Of a stretch of DNA of 64,000 nucleotides, positions 1 through 8,067 are shown piece by piece. A program made the position numbers and the translations under genes. A model generated the notes under the pieces. That model worked only from the letters and a program-made list of their open reading frames with translations. It did no database searches and had not been told where the DNA came from. The DNA is taken from positions 1-64,000 of the forward strand of contig DATCMU010000042.1 in assembly GCA_036563245.1 (NCBI GenBank). Reading direction: 5' to 3'. The stretch's first letter is position 1, and every line of letters begins with the position of its first letter. The stretch is from DATCMU01 sp036563245. GTDB lineage: Bacteria; Pseudomonadota; Alphaproteobacteria; Rhizobiales; Devosiaceae.

Positions 1-43
<43 letters not shown>

Positions 44-98
44 ATGATTTCGAACCGAAAAAGGCCTTGACGGCAATGCTCGAGTGGCGGGGGCGAGG

Positions 99-144
99 TT
101 TAGTGCACTGTCACCGTAACCTCGTAGCCTTGTCACCGTAACCC
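99..144 (-). repeat. left copies of a ~22-bp repeat flanking the restriction-modification cassette
   Basis: A full copy lies at 99-120 (TTTAGTGCACTGTCACCGTA and onward) and a truncated copy at 130-143 keeps only the TGTCACCGTAAC half. The core AGTGCACT is itself a palindrome. The same sequence occurs in the opposite orientation at 4175-4271, so the cassette between them is bracketed by inverted copies. From 145 to 410 I see no gene, only short direct repeats of the type CCCTACTA near 200-240. Confidence 0.75.
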
Positions 145-410
145 AGTTTGAGAGGTAGCACATCGTGTCATCACGTTGCCAGCCCTTTGACCCCGCGACC
201 CTACTAGCCAATTACTAATCCTGATTTGCCCTACTAATCGCCAGTCTCGCCCCGACCGCCGGACCTCCCCCTATCAACGGGTTCGACCATTTTGGGCGGG
301 GATGGGAGCGGGAGGATGTCGGGATGTCGTGGTTAGACTGAATTGTAAGCTGAAGTCATATTTATTGGCTGCGGCTTGTCCTTCATCAATTCGGACACGA
401 AGCCACTTCA

Positions 411-1727
411 TTAGCCAACTTCTGACAGCTCTTTTTGGGCTGCCCGTTCGACCAATTTTTGTTTTATAGCGGCAAAGGTTTTGGAGTGGTATGCCCTTCC
501 AAATCGCGGTGAAACTTGAACAACTTCGAAGCTTCCGCCTCCCATCCAAGAAGTTGTCTCTGAAATTCCGCCGGGATCAGTTCCATCAGTTACGTGCTGA
601 AGACGCGGCAGCAAGAAGTCCAAAACCGTCTGAACGTTCCGTTCGGCGACAATCCAACGTCTCCGCATTTTGTGAGCAACCGCAGCTGTTGTTCCACTTC
701 CGCCAAAGATATCAACTACTAGGTCTCCCGGATTACTGGCTATGTGGATTATCCGCTCAAGCAGTAACTCGGGTTTAGGGGTGTCAAAAATCTCTCGCTC
801 CGGAAACAGTGTCATGAGGTGCCTTTTGGCATCATCATTGGTTCCGGTATCCGATGAACCCCAGACTGTGAACGGCACAAGACCTCGCAGTTGGTGGCTA
901 AAAAGCTTAATTCTAGGCGAACCATCTCCTCCCCGTGGAAACCATATTCGATCATCGGCGAGTAGATTCTGATAAGTCGGCTCTGTGGCGTACCAAGACC
1001 GACCTCGGGGCGGTCGGAGAACCCGACCAGTCGGTGTGACGATTTCGTATTGTTGGCCACTTCGATAACCTGGAGCTGTAAATGGTGCGTCCGCCCACGG
1101 TCCGCGAGGATCATCGTCCCTGTTTTCTAGCTGAGCAGCGTCCTTTACGAGTAAGTTTCTCGACGTCTTCCATTTCCGGGGGCCACTTGGTGCATACACC
1201 AGTATTGTGTCATGGTTTGTTGAAAAGGCTGCTCGTGAATCGCGAGTGGTTCTTTTCTGCCAAACCACTGATGCAACGAAAGCTTTCTCCCCGAATACCT
1301 CATCCATTATAATTCGCGCACGATGCACTTCTGCATCGTCCAAGTGAACCCAAATACTTGCATTTTCGGCTAGTAGGGGGCGAAGCGCCAAAAGGCGGTC
1401 GCGCATCATGCTCAGCCACATCGCACGATCCATCGTGTCGTTATACTGGCGAACATCCGCATGCGTATTAAAGGGAGGGTCGATATATACTAGACGAATT
1501 CCATCTTCAAAGAGGGCCGTTTGTTCAGTCAAGGCCTCTAAAACATCCAGTCCATCGCCGACTGCCAGTATGTTGGCGCTGGTCCCGATAGGGTGTTCTG
1601 TTGTGGTCTCAAGCTTAAGCGGATTACGCAATCGGCGGTCTGTCGGCTGGCACCATTCATAATCGTTCCCACCAGAGGCGCGCAGTGTTAAGTCCTTATT
1701 CGGCCAAACAAGTTGTATGTCAGTCAT
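411..1727 (-). CDS. DNA methyltransferase, N6-adenine/N4-cytosine type (beta order of motifs)
   Basis: This 438-residue protein is a site-specific DNA methyltransferase of the N6_N4_Mtase family. The catalytic motif DPPF is at residues 83-86 and the SAM-binding motif FGGSGTT at about 341-347, so catalytic-before-SAM-binding order marks it as a beta-class amino-methyltransferase. It is far shorter than type III Mod subunits and no Res helicase is nearby, so a type II role is likelier. I start it at 1727 (MTDIQ) and not at 1739 because the upstream residues MEFN add nothing conserved. It is read divergently from a Dam-like methyltransferase and an HNH endonuclease, and together they form a restriction-modification cassette. 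Its G+C is clearly lower than that of the core genes, which points to horizontal acquisition. The recognition site cannot be read from the sequence. Confidence 0.88.
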   Translation of the reverse strand: MTDIQLVWPNKDLTLRASGGNDYEWCQPTDRRLRNPLKLETTTEHPIGTSANILAVGDGLDVLEALTEQTALFEDGIRLVYIDPPFNTHADVRQYNDTMDRAMWLSMMRDRLLALRPLLAENASIWVHLDDAEVHRARIIMDEVFGEKAFVASVVWQKRTTRDSRAAFSTNHDTILVYAPSGPRKWKTSRNLLVKDAAQLENRDDDPRGPWADAPFTAPGYRSGQQYEIVTPTGRVLRPPRGRSWYATEPTYQNLLADDRIWFPRGGDGSPRIKLFSHQLRGLVPFTVWGSSDTGTNDDAKRHLMTLFPEREIFDTPKPELLLERIIHIASNPGDLVVDIFGGSGTTAAVAHKMRRRWIVAERNVQTVLDFLLPRLQHVTDGTDPGGISETTSWMGGGSFEVVQVSPRFGRAYHSKTFAAIKQKLVERAAQKELSEVG

Positions 1728-1829
1728 ATTGAATTCCAAGCCGAAACGGTCAGAGATGCGACATGGCGTCGATACGAATCACTTACTAGCGTAACGTTAA
1801 TCAACTGCACAATGAGAAGACTCGCCCAC
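1728..1829. promoter_or_regulatory. divergent control region between the two methyltransferases
   Basis: Only about 100 bases separate the two likely start codons, so the promoters of the leftward methyltransferase and of the rightward methyltransferase-nuclease operon must lie close together or overlap. An 8-bp palindrome TAACGTTA sits at 1792-1799. No controller (C) protein gene is present. Specific -35/-10 boxes could not be assigned with confidence. Confidence 0.45.
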
Positions 1830-2738
1830 ATGGCTCAAAGTGCCAAAAAACTTGGTCAAACCGAATTGCCGTTCATCGATTTGGACCGCGTTCCAACCAA
1901 ACCCTTCATCAGGTGGGTTGGCGGAAAATCCCGTCTTCTTCCTCGCATCCTCCCTCATGTGCCTGACAGCATCAATAATTATTTTGAACCGTTCCTTGGA
2001 GGAGGAGCAGTGTTTTTGGCTAGCGCTTCGCGTGTAGCTGGGCGCTCCTATCTGGCCGACCTTAATGAGCACCTGATCGCGGCTTGGCTTGCTATGCGAG
2101 ACTACCAAGCCGAACTTACTCCCTTGCTGGACTGGTATCTGGCCAATGATTCCAAGGAATTTTATTACACTGTTCGCTCGGCGACTCCGGTCACTCTCAT
2201 CGAGAAAGCTGCCCGCTTTTTGTACCTGAACGGAGTTTCTTGGAACCACCTTTGGCGCGAAAATTCTCGCACGGGAGCGATGAATGTTCCTTGGGGGGAC
2301 CGTAAGTTCAAAGGCATAGATAATGCCACCATGACGACTATCGGTAATCTCCTTGCGCGGGCAGACATCACAGTTTCAGATTTCCGCGAAGTGCTCAAAG
2401 GCGCTTCGCATGGAGACTTTGTGTATCTCGATCCACCCTACCTGCCCGTCTTTTCCAATCCTGGGGTGGAAAAAGAACCTACCGCGAAGTTTAACAAATA
2501 CACTGCGAAAACATTCGAACTACCTGACCTCGTTGAACTTGCTGACATTTGTGCCAGTTTGTCTCGGCGAGGTGTGAAATGGATAATGTCCAACCGCGAT
2601 ACTGAATCGGTTCGCGAGCTATTTCCCAACTGTGAAATCGTGCGGTTCACCGCACATCGTGCGTTAGCTGCGCAAAGTCGGAGGGAGGTTGAAGCACACC
2701 AATCGCCCGAGGCGATCATCATCGGGAGGCCTGAATGA
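1830..2738 (+). CDS. Dam-like DNA adenine methyltransferase (D12 class, alpha order)
   Basis: A 302-residue methyltransferase of the MethyltransfD12/Dam family. The N-terminal segment RWVGGKSRLLP (residues 28-38) and FLGGGAVF (55-62) form the SAM-binding part, and DPPY at 201-204 is the catalytic motif of N6-adenine methylation. The reading frame is open further upstream, but earlier ATG codons (1713, 1812) lack a ribosome-binding site. 1830 has GAGAAG about ten bases before it. Its last codons overlap the start of the HNH gene by ATGA, so the two are translationally coupled. Within the cassette it probably protects one strand or half of an asymmetric site while the divergent methyltransferase protects the other; that division of labour is inferred. 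Confidence 0.9.
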   Translation: MAQSAKKLGQTELPFIDLDRVPTKPFIRWVGGKSRLLPRILPHVPDSINNYFEPFLGGGAVFLASASRVAGRSYLADLNEHLIAAWLAMRDYQAELTPLLDWYLANDSKEFYYTVRSATPVTLIEKAARFLYLNGVSWNHLWRENSRTGAMNVPWGDRKFKGIDNATMTTIGNLLARADITVSDFREVLKGASHGDFVYLDPPYLPVFSNPGVEKEPTAKFNKYTAKTFELPDLVELADICASLSRRGVKWIMSNRDTESVRELFPNCEIVRFTAHRALAAQSRREVEAHQSPEAIIIGRPE

Positions 2739-4090
2739 CCGCCAAGCCAGTCGAGTGGGTCCTTGTGATATACTACGGTCCTTCTGCGCACCGAGCTACA
2801 TATGGGCGTTTGGATAACACTAAGTATACGAAGGATTACATTCAGCTCTCGCGAAAGAGTGATTTTCTCGATCAAGTAACTAACCTTTTCCCGGTGGCTA
2901 CAAGTAGTGTTGGGTCGGTTCCGCTTACCTATCGGTGGCCAGGTGGACAGGCACCGGGCGCGTTAGTTTTTCGTTCTGCAGACCGCCCACACCTCAAATG
3001 GGAAACGAACCTTGGTGCGCCGGGTGCTTGGAAGATGACGCCAACTCCGAGCGAGGCCACTGTCGAGACAATTCCGGGGGATCCAACACGCCCCGACTTC
3101 GATGGAGCTGAGGAAGAATTCGCGCTGGTTGGGAGCCGGGGTGCTGGGCAACCATACCTCATGGCGATCAAGCTACGGGACGAGCCGCGAACACTACATC
3201 TTCGCGTCTATCTAAAAAACCCGAGTGAGGAGTTCGCTTGGGCTGACATCCAGCTTATGCCGCAAGAAATTTTCGCCCTCGCTGGCAAGACATCACAGAC
3301 ATCAGCGCTTGCATGGTCGACCTTTCAAAGTGGAGGAGCAGCACCTACGCCAAACGTAGATGCCGCGCTAACAGCTCTCAACACGGCCGAAGATTTTGCC
3401 TCGGTAATCAACACGCTTGATGCTGACACGGGTCAGATGCTTGCAAACTACATCGCGAGTCCAGCATACGGCTTATTCTTTGACCCAACCAAGAATCACG
3501 ATGCGTGGTTGCAGCCCGCGCCGCTTGCTGAAGGCGTCGCGTCGTCTTTTGACGATATTTTGCAGGTGTTGAAAACTCGCTTTGTCGTCCCCCAGCAAGA
3601 CGATGCAGTCGCTGAGACACTCGACGTTTCCGCCGAGCAAGTCGAGGTTTTCCGCGAGCAAATCAAAAAAGAAGACTATGAAGTCGCTGACTCCCATTCA
3701 ACGGTTAAGACTAGGGGGAGTGCGCAAAGGGCTTTTGCCGACGCGGTTAAAGGCAACTATGGATTTCGCTGTGCGATCACCGACATTGCAACTAAGGAGT
3801 TTCTTGTCGCAGCGCATATAGTTCCGTGGAGCCAAGATCAAACGATACGGCTAGACCCGTCGAACGGTATCTGCCTTTCGTTGCTGATGGATCGTGCTTT
3901 TGAGACGGGGTATTTGCTTATTGAGGATGACCTTACGGTTATCGTCGACTGGGGCAAAGTGGGTGATGATCTGGCGCTGCGCAGCCAGCTTGAACCATAC
4001 GATGGAAAGAAGATAAGCGAGCCGTCACATGAGGCTCCAAGAGCGGAATATCTACAGCGGCGGCGAGCAATGGTTATTCCTAAAGACTGA
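2735..4090 (+). CDS. HNH endonuclease, probable restriction enzyme of the cassette
   Basis: A 451-residue protein whose C-terminal quarter is an HNH_2-type nuclease domain: the segment around residues 330-390 contains AAHIVPW with His361, then Asn377 (DPSNGIC) and Asp386 (LMDRAF), the order expected of a beta-beta-alpha metal nuclease. The first ~200 residues are rich in aromatic residues and beta-strand-like; I do not recognise them, and they may recognise DNA or sense modification. The start overlaps the stop of the Dam-like gene by four bases. Location next to two adenine methyltransferases makes a restriction role the natural reading. A methylation-dependent or abortive nuclease cannot be excluded. 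Confidence 0.82.
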   Translation: MTAKPVEWVLVIYYGPSAHRATYGRLDNTKYTKDYIQLSRKSDFLDQVTNLFPVATSSVGSVPLTYRWPGGQAPGALVFRSADRPHLKWETNLGAPGAWKMTPTPSEATVETIPGDPTRPDFDGAEEEFALVGSRGAGQPYLMAIKLRDEPRTLHLRVYLKNPSEEFAWADIQLMPQEIFALAGKTSQTSALAWSTFQSGGAAPTPNVDAALTALNTAEDFASVINTLDADTGQMLANYIASPAYGLFFDPTKNHDAWLQPAPLAEGVASSFDDILQVLKTRFVVPQQDDAVAETLDVSAEQVEVFREQIKKEDYEVADSHSTVKTRGSAQRAFADAVKGNYGFRCAITDIATKEFLVAAHIVPWSQDQTIRLDPSNGICLSLLMDRAFETGYLLIEDDLTVIVDWGKVGDDLALRSQLEPYDGKKISEPSHEAPRAEYLQRRRAMVIPKD

Positions 4091-4174
4091 CTCTCTGGCT
4101 GTATCGTTTCTTTGGGGCATCGGAAGTCATATCTCGATGGCGGTCGGGATGTAATCAACGCCTAAACCTTGGAA

Positions 4175-4271
4175 TACGGTGACAGTGCACTAAATACCGG
4201 GTCCCACGATGACGCCAGAGATTGGATTACGGTGACAGTGCACTAAATACGCCAGCCCTACGGTGACACCG
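4175..4271 (+). repeat. right copies of the ~22-bp flanking repeat
   Basis: Two full copies of the repeat, TACGGTGACAGTGCACTAAA and following bases, occupy 4175-4196 and 4227-4250, and a third partial copy (TACGGTGACACC) is at 4259-4270. They are the reverse complement of the copies at 99-144 on the far side of the restriction-modification genes. The bases between the copies are not conserved. Confidence 0.8.
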
Positions 4272-4426
4272 GGGGATTTGGCGGGGCCGGGCTACCTTAA
4301 TATCCCCTCCCGACCCGGCTTCGTCGGGCCACTGTCTCCATTCGGCCATAGGCCACATGGCCTTCTTGGCGGCCCGCTGGCGTCAGAGTCCCAGTTTCAT
4401 TGCCTCTGAACAGGCCAAATACTCAT

Positions 4427-4510
4427 CGTCATTCCCGCGAAAGCGGGAATCCAATGGCCTTTGTGCCAGGTGCAGACGCGAGTGGATTCCCGCATTCGCG
4501 GGAATGACGC
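4427..4510. repeat. composite palindromic repeat (REPIN-like pair)
   Basis: Two ~25-bp palindromes built on ATTCCCGC...GCGGGAAT lie at 4428-4453 and 4485-4508 in mutually inverted orientation, outer ends CGTCATT and AATGACG, separated by about 32 bases. The pair therefore forms one larger inverted repeat, the layout known for REP doublets. Translated in one frame the palindrome gives the familiar SFPRKRES peptide, which should not be taken for protein. Confidence 0.85.
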
Positions 4511-4574
4511 GGAGCGTGAGGAGCGCGACCGCGAACACAACTTGCCGGTGTGGTCCCGCTCGTTGCAGCAATTC

Positions 4575-4630
4575 ATTGGCCTATGTGCCAAGTGGAAACG
4601 CGAGTGGGTTCCCGCTTTCGCGGGAATGAC
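4575..4630 (+). repeat. half copy of the palindromic repeat with its spacer
   Basis: The palindrome at 4605-4629 is preceded by a spacer (about 4575-4604) closely matching the spacer inside the composite copy at 4455-4484, both containing GTGCCA and GCGAGTGG. The repeated unit is thus about 55 bases, longer than the palindrome alone. It lies just downstream of the GIY-YIG gene stop. Confidence 0.8.
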
Positions 4631-4650
4631 GAAGGGGGGCGGCCCGGAGT

Positions 4651-4950
4651 TCAGCCGCCAGCGATTTCGGGATAGAGATCGCGCCAATCCGGATTTTCGC
4701 GCTCGATCAGTTGCACCTTCCAGGCACGGTTCCATTTCTTGATCTGCTTTTCGCGGACGATGGCGGCCTCGGCGCTGTCGTGCGTTTCGAACCACACCAG
4801 CTTCGTGACATCGTGATCGTCGGTGAAGCCACGCGCGACGTGCTCGCGGTGCTGCCAGATGCGCTGCGCCAGGTTGCTTGTCATGCCGCAATAAAGGGTG
4901 CCGTGACGGCGCGAGGCGAGCAGGTAGACCGCGAATTGCCTGCCGTTCAC
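4651..4950 (-). CDS. small stand-alone GIY-YIG nuclease
   Basis: A single-domain GIY-YIG protein of 99 residues if translation starts at the GTG at 4950. The signature strands are VYLL (residues 8-11) and LYCG (19-22), followed by Arg30 on the first helix and Glu67 in a VREKQIKKW helix, the expected catalytic positions. A longer frame opens at 5046 but its first ten residues are simply the translated palindromic repeat, so the GTG is preferred. Family members of this size are stand-alone nucleases of poorly known function. The gene has copies of the same palindromic repeat on both sides, and no partner gene, which suggests a relation between the nuclease and the repeat. Confidence 0.85.
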   Translation of the reverse strand: MNGRQFAVYLLASRRHGTLYCGMTSNLAQRIWQHREHVARGFTDDHDVTKLVWFETHDSAEAAIVREKQIKKWNRAWKVQLIERENPDWRDLYPEIAGG

Positions 4951-4987
4951 TTTGCCTGTTCCCCAAGTCCGCTGCCGCGCAAGCCAT

Positions 4988-5042
4988 TCGCATTGGTGCC
5001 GGATGCAAATGCTAATGGATTCCCGCTTTCGCGGGAATGACG
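4988..5042 (+). repeat. half copy of the palindromic repeat upstream of the GIY-YIG gene
   Basis: The palindrome at about 5016-5042 is preceded by a spacer resembling those at 4455 and 4575, here with GGTGCCGGATGCAAATGC. It is in the same orientation as the copy at 4575-4630. It separates the GIY-YIG gene from the 3' end of uvrB, which begins 16 bases further on. Confidence 0.8.
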
Positions 5043-5057
5043 GCAAGCGAGTGGTGA

Positions 5058-7895
5058 CTACTCGCCTACATGCGACTCCAGCGTATCCAGCTCCATCTCT
5101 TTGAGCCGCTTGATTTCATCCCTCAGCCGAGCCGCCGTCTCGAATTCGAGGTTTGTGGCGGCGTCGCGCATCTGCTTTTCGAGGTCCTTGATGACCGCGG
5201 CGAGGTTGGCGCCGGCCTGGATCATCTCCTTGCCGTCCTTGCCCTTGCCGATCGACACCGTCACGTGGTCGCGCTCGTAGACCGAATCCACGATGTCCTT
5301 GATGCGCGACTTCACCGATTGCGGGGTGATGCCGTGTTCGGCGTTCCAGGCGAGCTGCTTTTCGCGGCGGCGGCTGGTTTCGGCCAGCGCCCGTTCCATG
5401 GAGCCGGTGGTGCGGTCGGCGTAAAGGATCACCCGCCCGTCCACGTTGCGCGCCGCGCGGCCGATGGTCTGGATCAGCGAGGTCTCGGAGCGCAGGAACC
5501 CTTCCTTGTCGGCATCGAGAATGGCGACCAGCGCGCATTCGGGGATGTCCAGCCCCTCGCGCAACAGGTTGATGCCGACCAGCACGTCGAAGGCCCCCAG
5601 GCGGAGATCGCGGATGATCTCGATGCGCTCCACCGTATCGACGTCGGAATGCATGTAGCGCACGCGAATGCCCTGCTCGTGCATGTATTCGGTGAGGTCT
5701 TCCGCCATCTTCTTGGTCAGCGTGGTCAGAAGCGTGCGATAGCCGGCCTTGGCGACTTTCCTCACCTCGTCGATGACGTCGTCGACCTGGGTGCCCGCCG
5801 GGCGGATCTCGACCGGGGGATCGGTGAGGCCGGTGGGGCGGATCACCTGTTCGGCGAACACGCCGCCGGTCTGCTCCATTTCCCAGGCGCCCGGGGTGGC
5901 CGACACATAGACCGATTGCGGCCGCATGGCGTTCCATTCCTCGAAGCGCAAGGGCCGGTTGTCCATGCACGAGGGCAGGCGGAAGCCGTATTCGGCGAGC
6001 GTCGCCTTGCGGCGGAAGTCGCCGCGATACATGGCGCCGAGCTGGCCGATGGTGACGTGGCTTTCGTCGACGAAGACGAGGGCGTTGTCCGGCAGGTATT
6101 CGAACAGGGTGGGGGGCGGCTCGCCGGGCTTGCGGCCGGTGAGGTAGCGCGAATAGTTCTCGATGCCGGCGCAGGAGCCGGTGGCCTCCATCATCTCGAG
6201 GTCGAACAGGGTGCGCTGTTCGAGCCGCTGCGCCTCAAGGAACCGTCCGGCGCCGTTCAGCTCCTGCAGGCGGGCCTGCAGTTCGAGCTTTATGCCCTTC
6301 ATCGCCTGGATGAGGGTGGGGCGCGGCGTCACGTAGTGCGAATTGGCGTAGACGCGGATCTGCTTGAGGTCCTGCGCCTTGCGGCCGGTGAGCGGATCGA
6401 ACTCGGCGATGGACTCGATCTCGTTGCCGAACAGGGTGACGCGCCACGCCGCGCTGTCGTAGTGGGCGGGGAAGATTTCCACCGTGTCGCCGCGCACCCG
6501 GAAGGCGCCGCGGGCAAATCCGGCATCGGCGCGCTTGTATTGCAGGGCAACGAGGTCGGCCAGCAACTGGCGCTGGTCGATCTTCTGGCCGACGGCAAGG
6601 TCGAACACCATGGCGGTGTAGGTCTCCACCGAGCCGATACCGTAGATGCAGGACACCGAGGCGACGATGATCACGTCGTCGCGTTCGAGCAGGGCGCGCG
6701 TGGCCGAGTGGCGCATGCGGTCGATCTGCTCGTTGATGGTGGATTCCTTCTCGATATAGGTATCGGTGCGTGGAACGTAGGCCTCGGGCTGGTAGTAGTC
6801 GTAATAGGAGACGAAATATTCCACCGCGTTGTTGGGGAAGAACGATTTGAACTCGCCATAAAGCTGGGCGGCGAGGGTCTTGTTCGGCGCAAGGACAAGC
6901 GCGGGGCGCTGGGTGCGGGCGATCACCTGGGCGGCGGTGAAGGTCTTGCCCGAACCGGTGACGCCGAGCAGCACCTGGTCGGTCTCGCCATTGTTCACCC
7001 CCTCCACCAGTTCGGCGATGGCGGTGGGCTGGTCGCCGGCCGGCTCGTAGTCGGTGACCAGGTCGAAGCGCTGGCCACCCTCGAGCTTGGCGGGGCGCTC
7101 GGGCCGGTGCGGCACCCAGGCGGGGGCGCCCTCCACCTCCTTGCGGCCATGCTCGATCAGGTTCTGCAGGGCCTGCACTGTGGCGGTGACGCCGCTCTGG
7201 GAGGGGCCGGATGCGCTATCACGGGCCGTGGCGAATGCCTCGCGCATTTCGGCGAGCGCCTTGGGGTCCTTGGCCGCGGCGGAGCGCAGCTGCGAAGCGG
7301 GCACGTGGCCGAAACCGGCCTGCGGCGCTTCCTCGAAGCCGGGCAGGTTGGTCGGCCGTTCCACCGAATTGGCCTTGGATTTCGGCGCGCGCCTCGACAT
7401 GCCGGTGGCGGTGTCGGGATTGGAGGTCTTGGTGGTGCGGCGCTTCTCGAACTCCGTCTTCGAAGCTTTTTCGCCCTCACGCCGGGCGGGCTGGCCGAAC
7501 TCCGCCTTCGAAGCTTTCTCGCCCTCTCGCGGGGCGGGCTGGTCGAACCCGGTCCTGGTCGCGGCCGATTTCCCCCCACCCGGCTCGCCTTGCTCGCCAC
7601 CCTCCCCACCCAGGGGGAGGGAGGTCGGTTGCCGATCCTCCGCGGTTTTCCCTCCCCTCGATGGGGAGGGACGGCCCGCAGGGCCAGGGTGGGGTGATTT
7701 CCTGTTCCCATGGCGGACTGACTGCTTTTCCTCTTCCGCCCGACGCGCCGCATTATCCAGCGCACGCTTGTTCTTCAACCGCTCCTGCGGCAGGCGCTTG
7801 CCCAGCGTCTGGTCCTCGGCCTTCTCGATCTCGGAGATGAACTCCTCGATTGAAAATTCGGAAGCGGCCGGCGATGGGGACTTGCGTGCTGGCAT
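5058..7895 (-). CDS. uvrB: UvrABC system protein B with a long N-terminal extension
   Basis: UvrB is the damage-verifying helicase-like subunit of nucleotide excision repair. The core begins near residue 270; Walker A GVTGSGKT is at 311-318, the beta-hairpin region with YYDYYQPEAYVP follows, then helicase motifs and a C-terminal UVR domain at about 895-938 that contacts UvrC. At 945 residues it is some 270 longer than the usual ~670. The extension starts with a plausible charged helix (EEFISEIEKAEDQT) but residues 65-150 are proline/glycine-rich and encoded by inserted repeats. Alphaproteobacterial UvrB proteins often carry a shorter extension, so the extra length is partly real and partly repeat growth. 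No GTTC-N7-GTTC LexA box was found in the 170 bases upstream. Confidence 0.96.
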   Translation of the reverse strand: MPARKSPSPAASEFSIEEFISEIEKAEDQTLGKRLPQERLKNKRALDNAARRAEEEKQSVRHGNRKSPHPGPAGRPSPSRGGKTAEDRQPTSLPLGGEGGEQGEPGGGKSAATRTGFDQPAPREGEKASKAEFGQPARREGEKASKTEFEKRRTTKTSNPDTATGMSRRAPKSKANSVERPTNLPGFEEAPQAGFGHVPASQLRSAAAKDPKALAEMREAFATARDSASGPSQSGVTATVQALQNLIEHGRKEVEGAPAWVPHRPERPAKLEGGQRFDLVTDYEPAGDQPTAIAELVEGVNNGETDQVLLGVTGSGKTFTAAQVIARTQRPALVLAPNKTLAAQLYGEFKSFFPNNAVEYFVSYYDYYQPEAYVPRTDTYIEKESTINEQIDRMRHSATRALLERDDVIIVASVSCIYGIGSVETYTAMVFDLAVGQKIDQRQLLADLVALQYKRADAGFARGAFRVRGDTVEIFPAHYDSAAWRVTLFGNEIESIAEFDPLTGRKAQDLKQIRVYANSHYVTPRPTLIQAMKGIKLELQARLQELNGAGRFLEAQRLEQRTLFDLEMMEATGSCAGIENYSRYLTGRKPGEPPPTLFEYLPDNALVFVDESHVTIGQLGAMYRGDFRRKATLAEYGFRLPSCMDNRPLRFEEWNAMRPQSVYVSATPGAWEMEQTGGVFAEQVIRPTGLTDPPVEIRPAGTQVDDVIDEVRKVAKAGYRTLLTTLTKKMAEDLTEYMHEQGIRVRYMHSDVDTVERIEIIRDLRLGAFDVLVGINLLREGLDIPECALVAILDADKEGFLRSETSLIQTIGRAARNVDGRVILYADRTTGSMERALAETSRRREKQLAWNAEHGITPQSVKSRIKDIVDSVYERDHVTVSIGKGKDGKEMIQAGANLAAVIKDLEKQMRDAATNLEFETAARLRDEIKRLKEMELDTLESHVGE
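7449..7544. repeat. two tandem 48-bp repeats inside uvrB
   Basis: Positions 7449-7496 and 7497-7544 are near-identical 48-bp units, each encoding a 16-residue segment containing REGEKASK and EFGQP or EFEK. Because 48 is a multiple of three, the duplication keeps the frame. It lies in the non-catalytic N-terminal extension. Confidence 0.85.
7567..7703. repeat. palindromic C/G-rich element inserted in frame in uvrB
   Basis: This stretch is made of opposed CCCTCCCC/GGGGAGGG arms, for example CCCTCCCCTCGATGGGGAGG at 7651-7670 followed by GGCCCGCAGGGCC, and CACCCAGGGGGAGGG near 7606-7620. The sequence resembles intergenic palindromic repeats common in this group of bacteria, not coding DNA, yet it is translated in frame as residues ~65-110 of UvrB. 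Boundaries are approximate. Confidence 0.65.
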
Positions 7896-7937
7896 GGGAT
7901 ACTCGTGCTGGTGAATGCTCGGGCGCGCCGCGCCACG

Positions 7938-7958
7938 ATGCCCATGCTAGATGGGCAT
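7938..7958. promoter_or_regulatory. perfect hairpin/palindrome upstream of uvrB
   Basis: ATGCCCAT at 7938-7945 and ATGGGCAT at 7951-7958 form a perfect 8-bp inverted repeat with a five-base gap, 43 bases upstream of the uvrB start. It could be a regulator site or a 5'-leader hairpin; nothing identifies the partner. Confidence 0.4.
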
Positions 7959-8067
7959 TGTGTCAGGAAATGTCAGCAGGCGCGCTCGATGCAAAAGCTA
8001 GCACGGCAGCAACACGGAAGGAAACGGCGACCGCGTCCGTTCCCCTCCGGATGGTGCAGTGGCGCAA

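Noticed and set aside
411..1727. Type III Mod subunit or phase-variable methyltransferase
   Set aside because: The protein is short, there is no Res helicase, and I see no simple-sequence repeat that would switch it.
4383..4571. Small proteins with SFPRKRES-like peptides
   Set aside because: These peptides are the palindromic repeat read in one frame, seen in many bacteria as false genes.
4427..5042. Possible CRISPR array from repeated palindromes
   Set aside because: Spacing is irregular, copies are in both orientations, the units carry conserved spacers and there are no cas genes.
5070..7697. An 875-residue open frame on the plus strand across uvrB
   Set aside because: It is the antisense shadow of uvrB: high G+C keeps the opposite strand open. 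It has no ribosome-binding site or family character.
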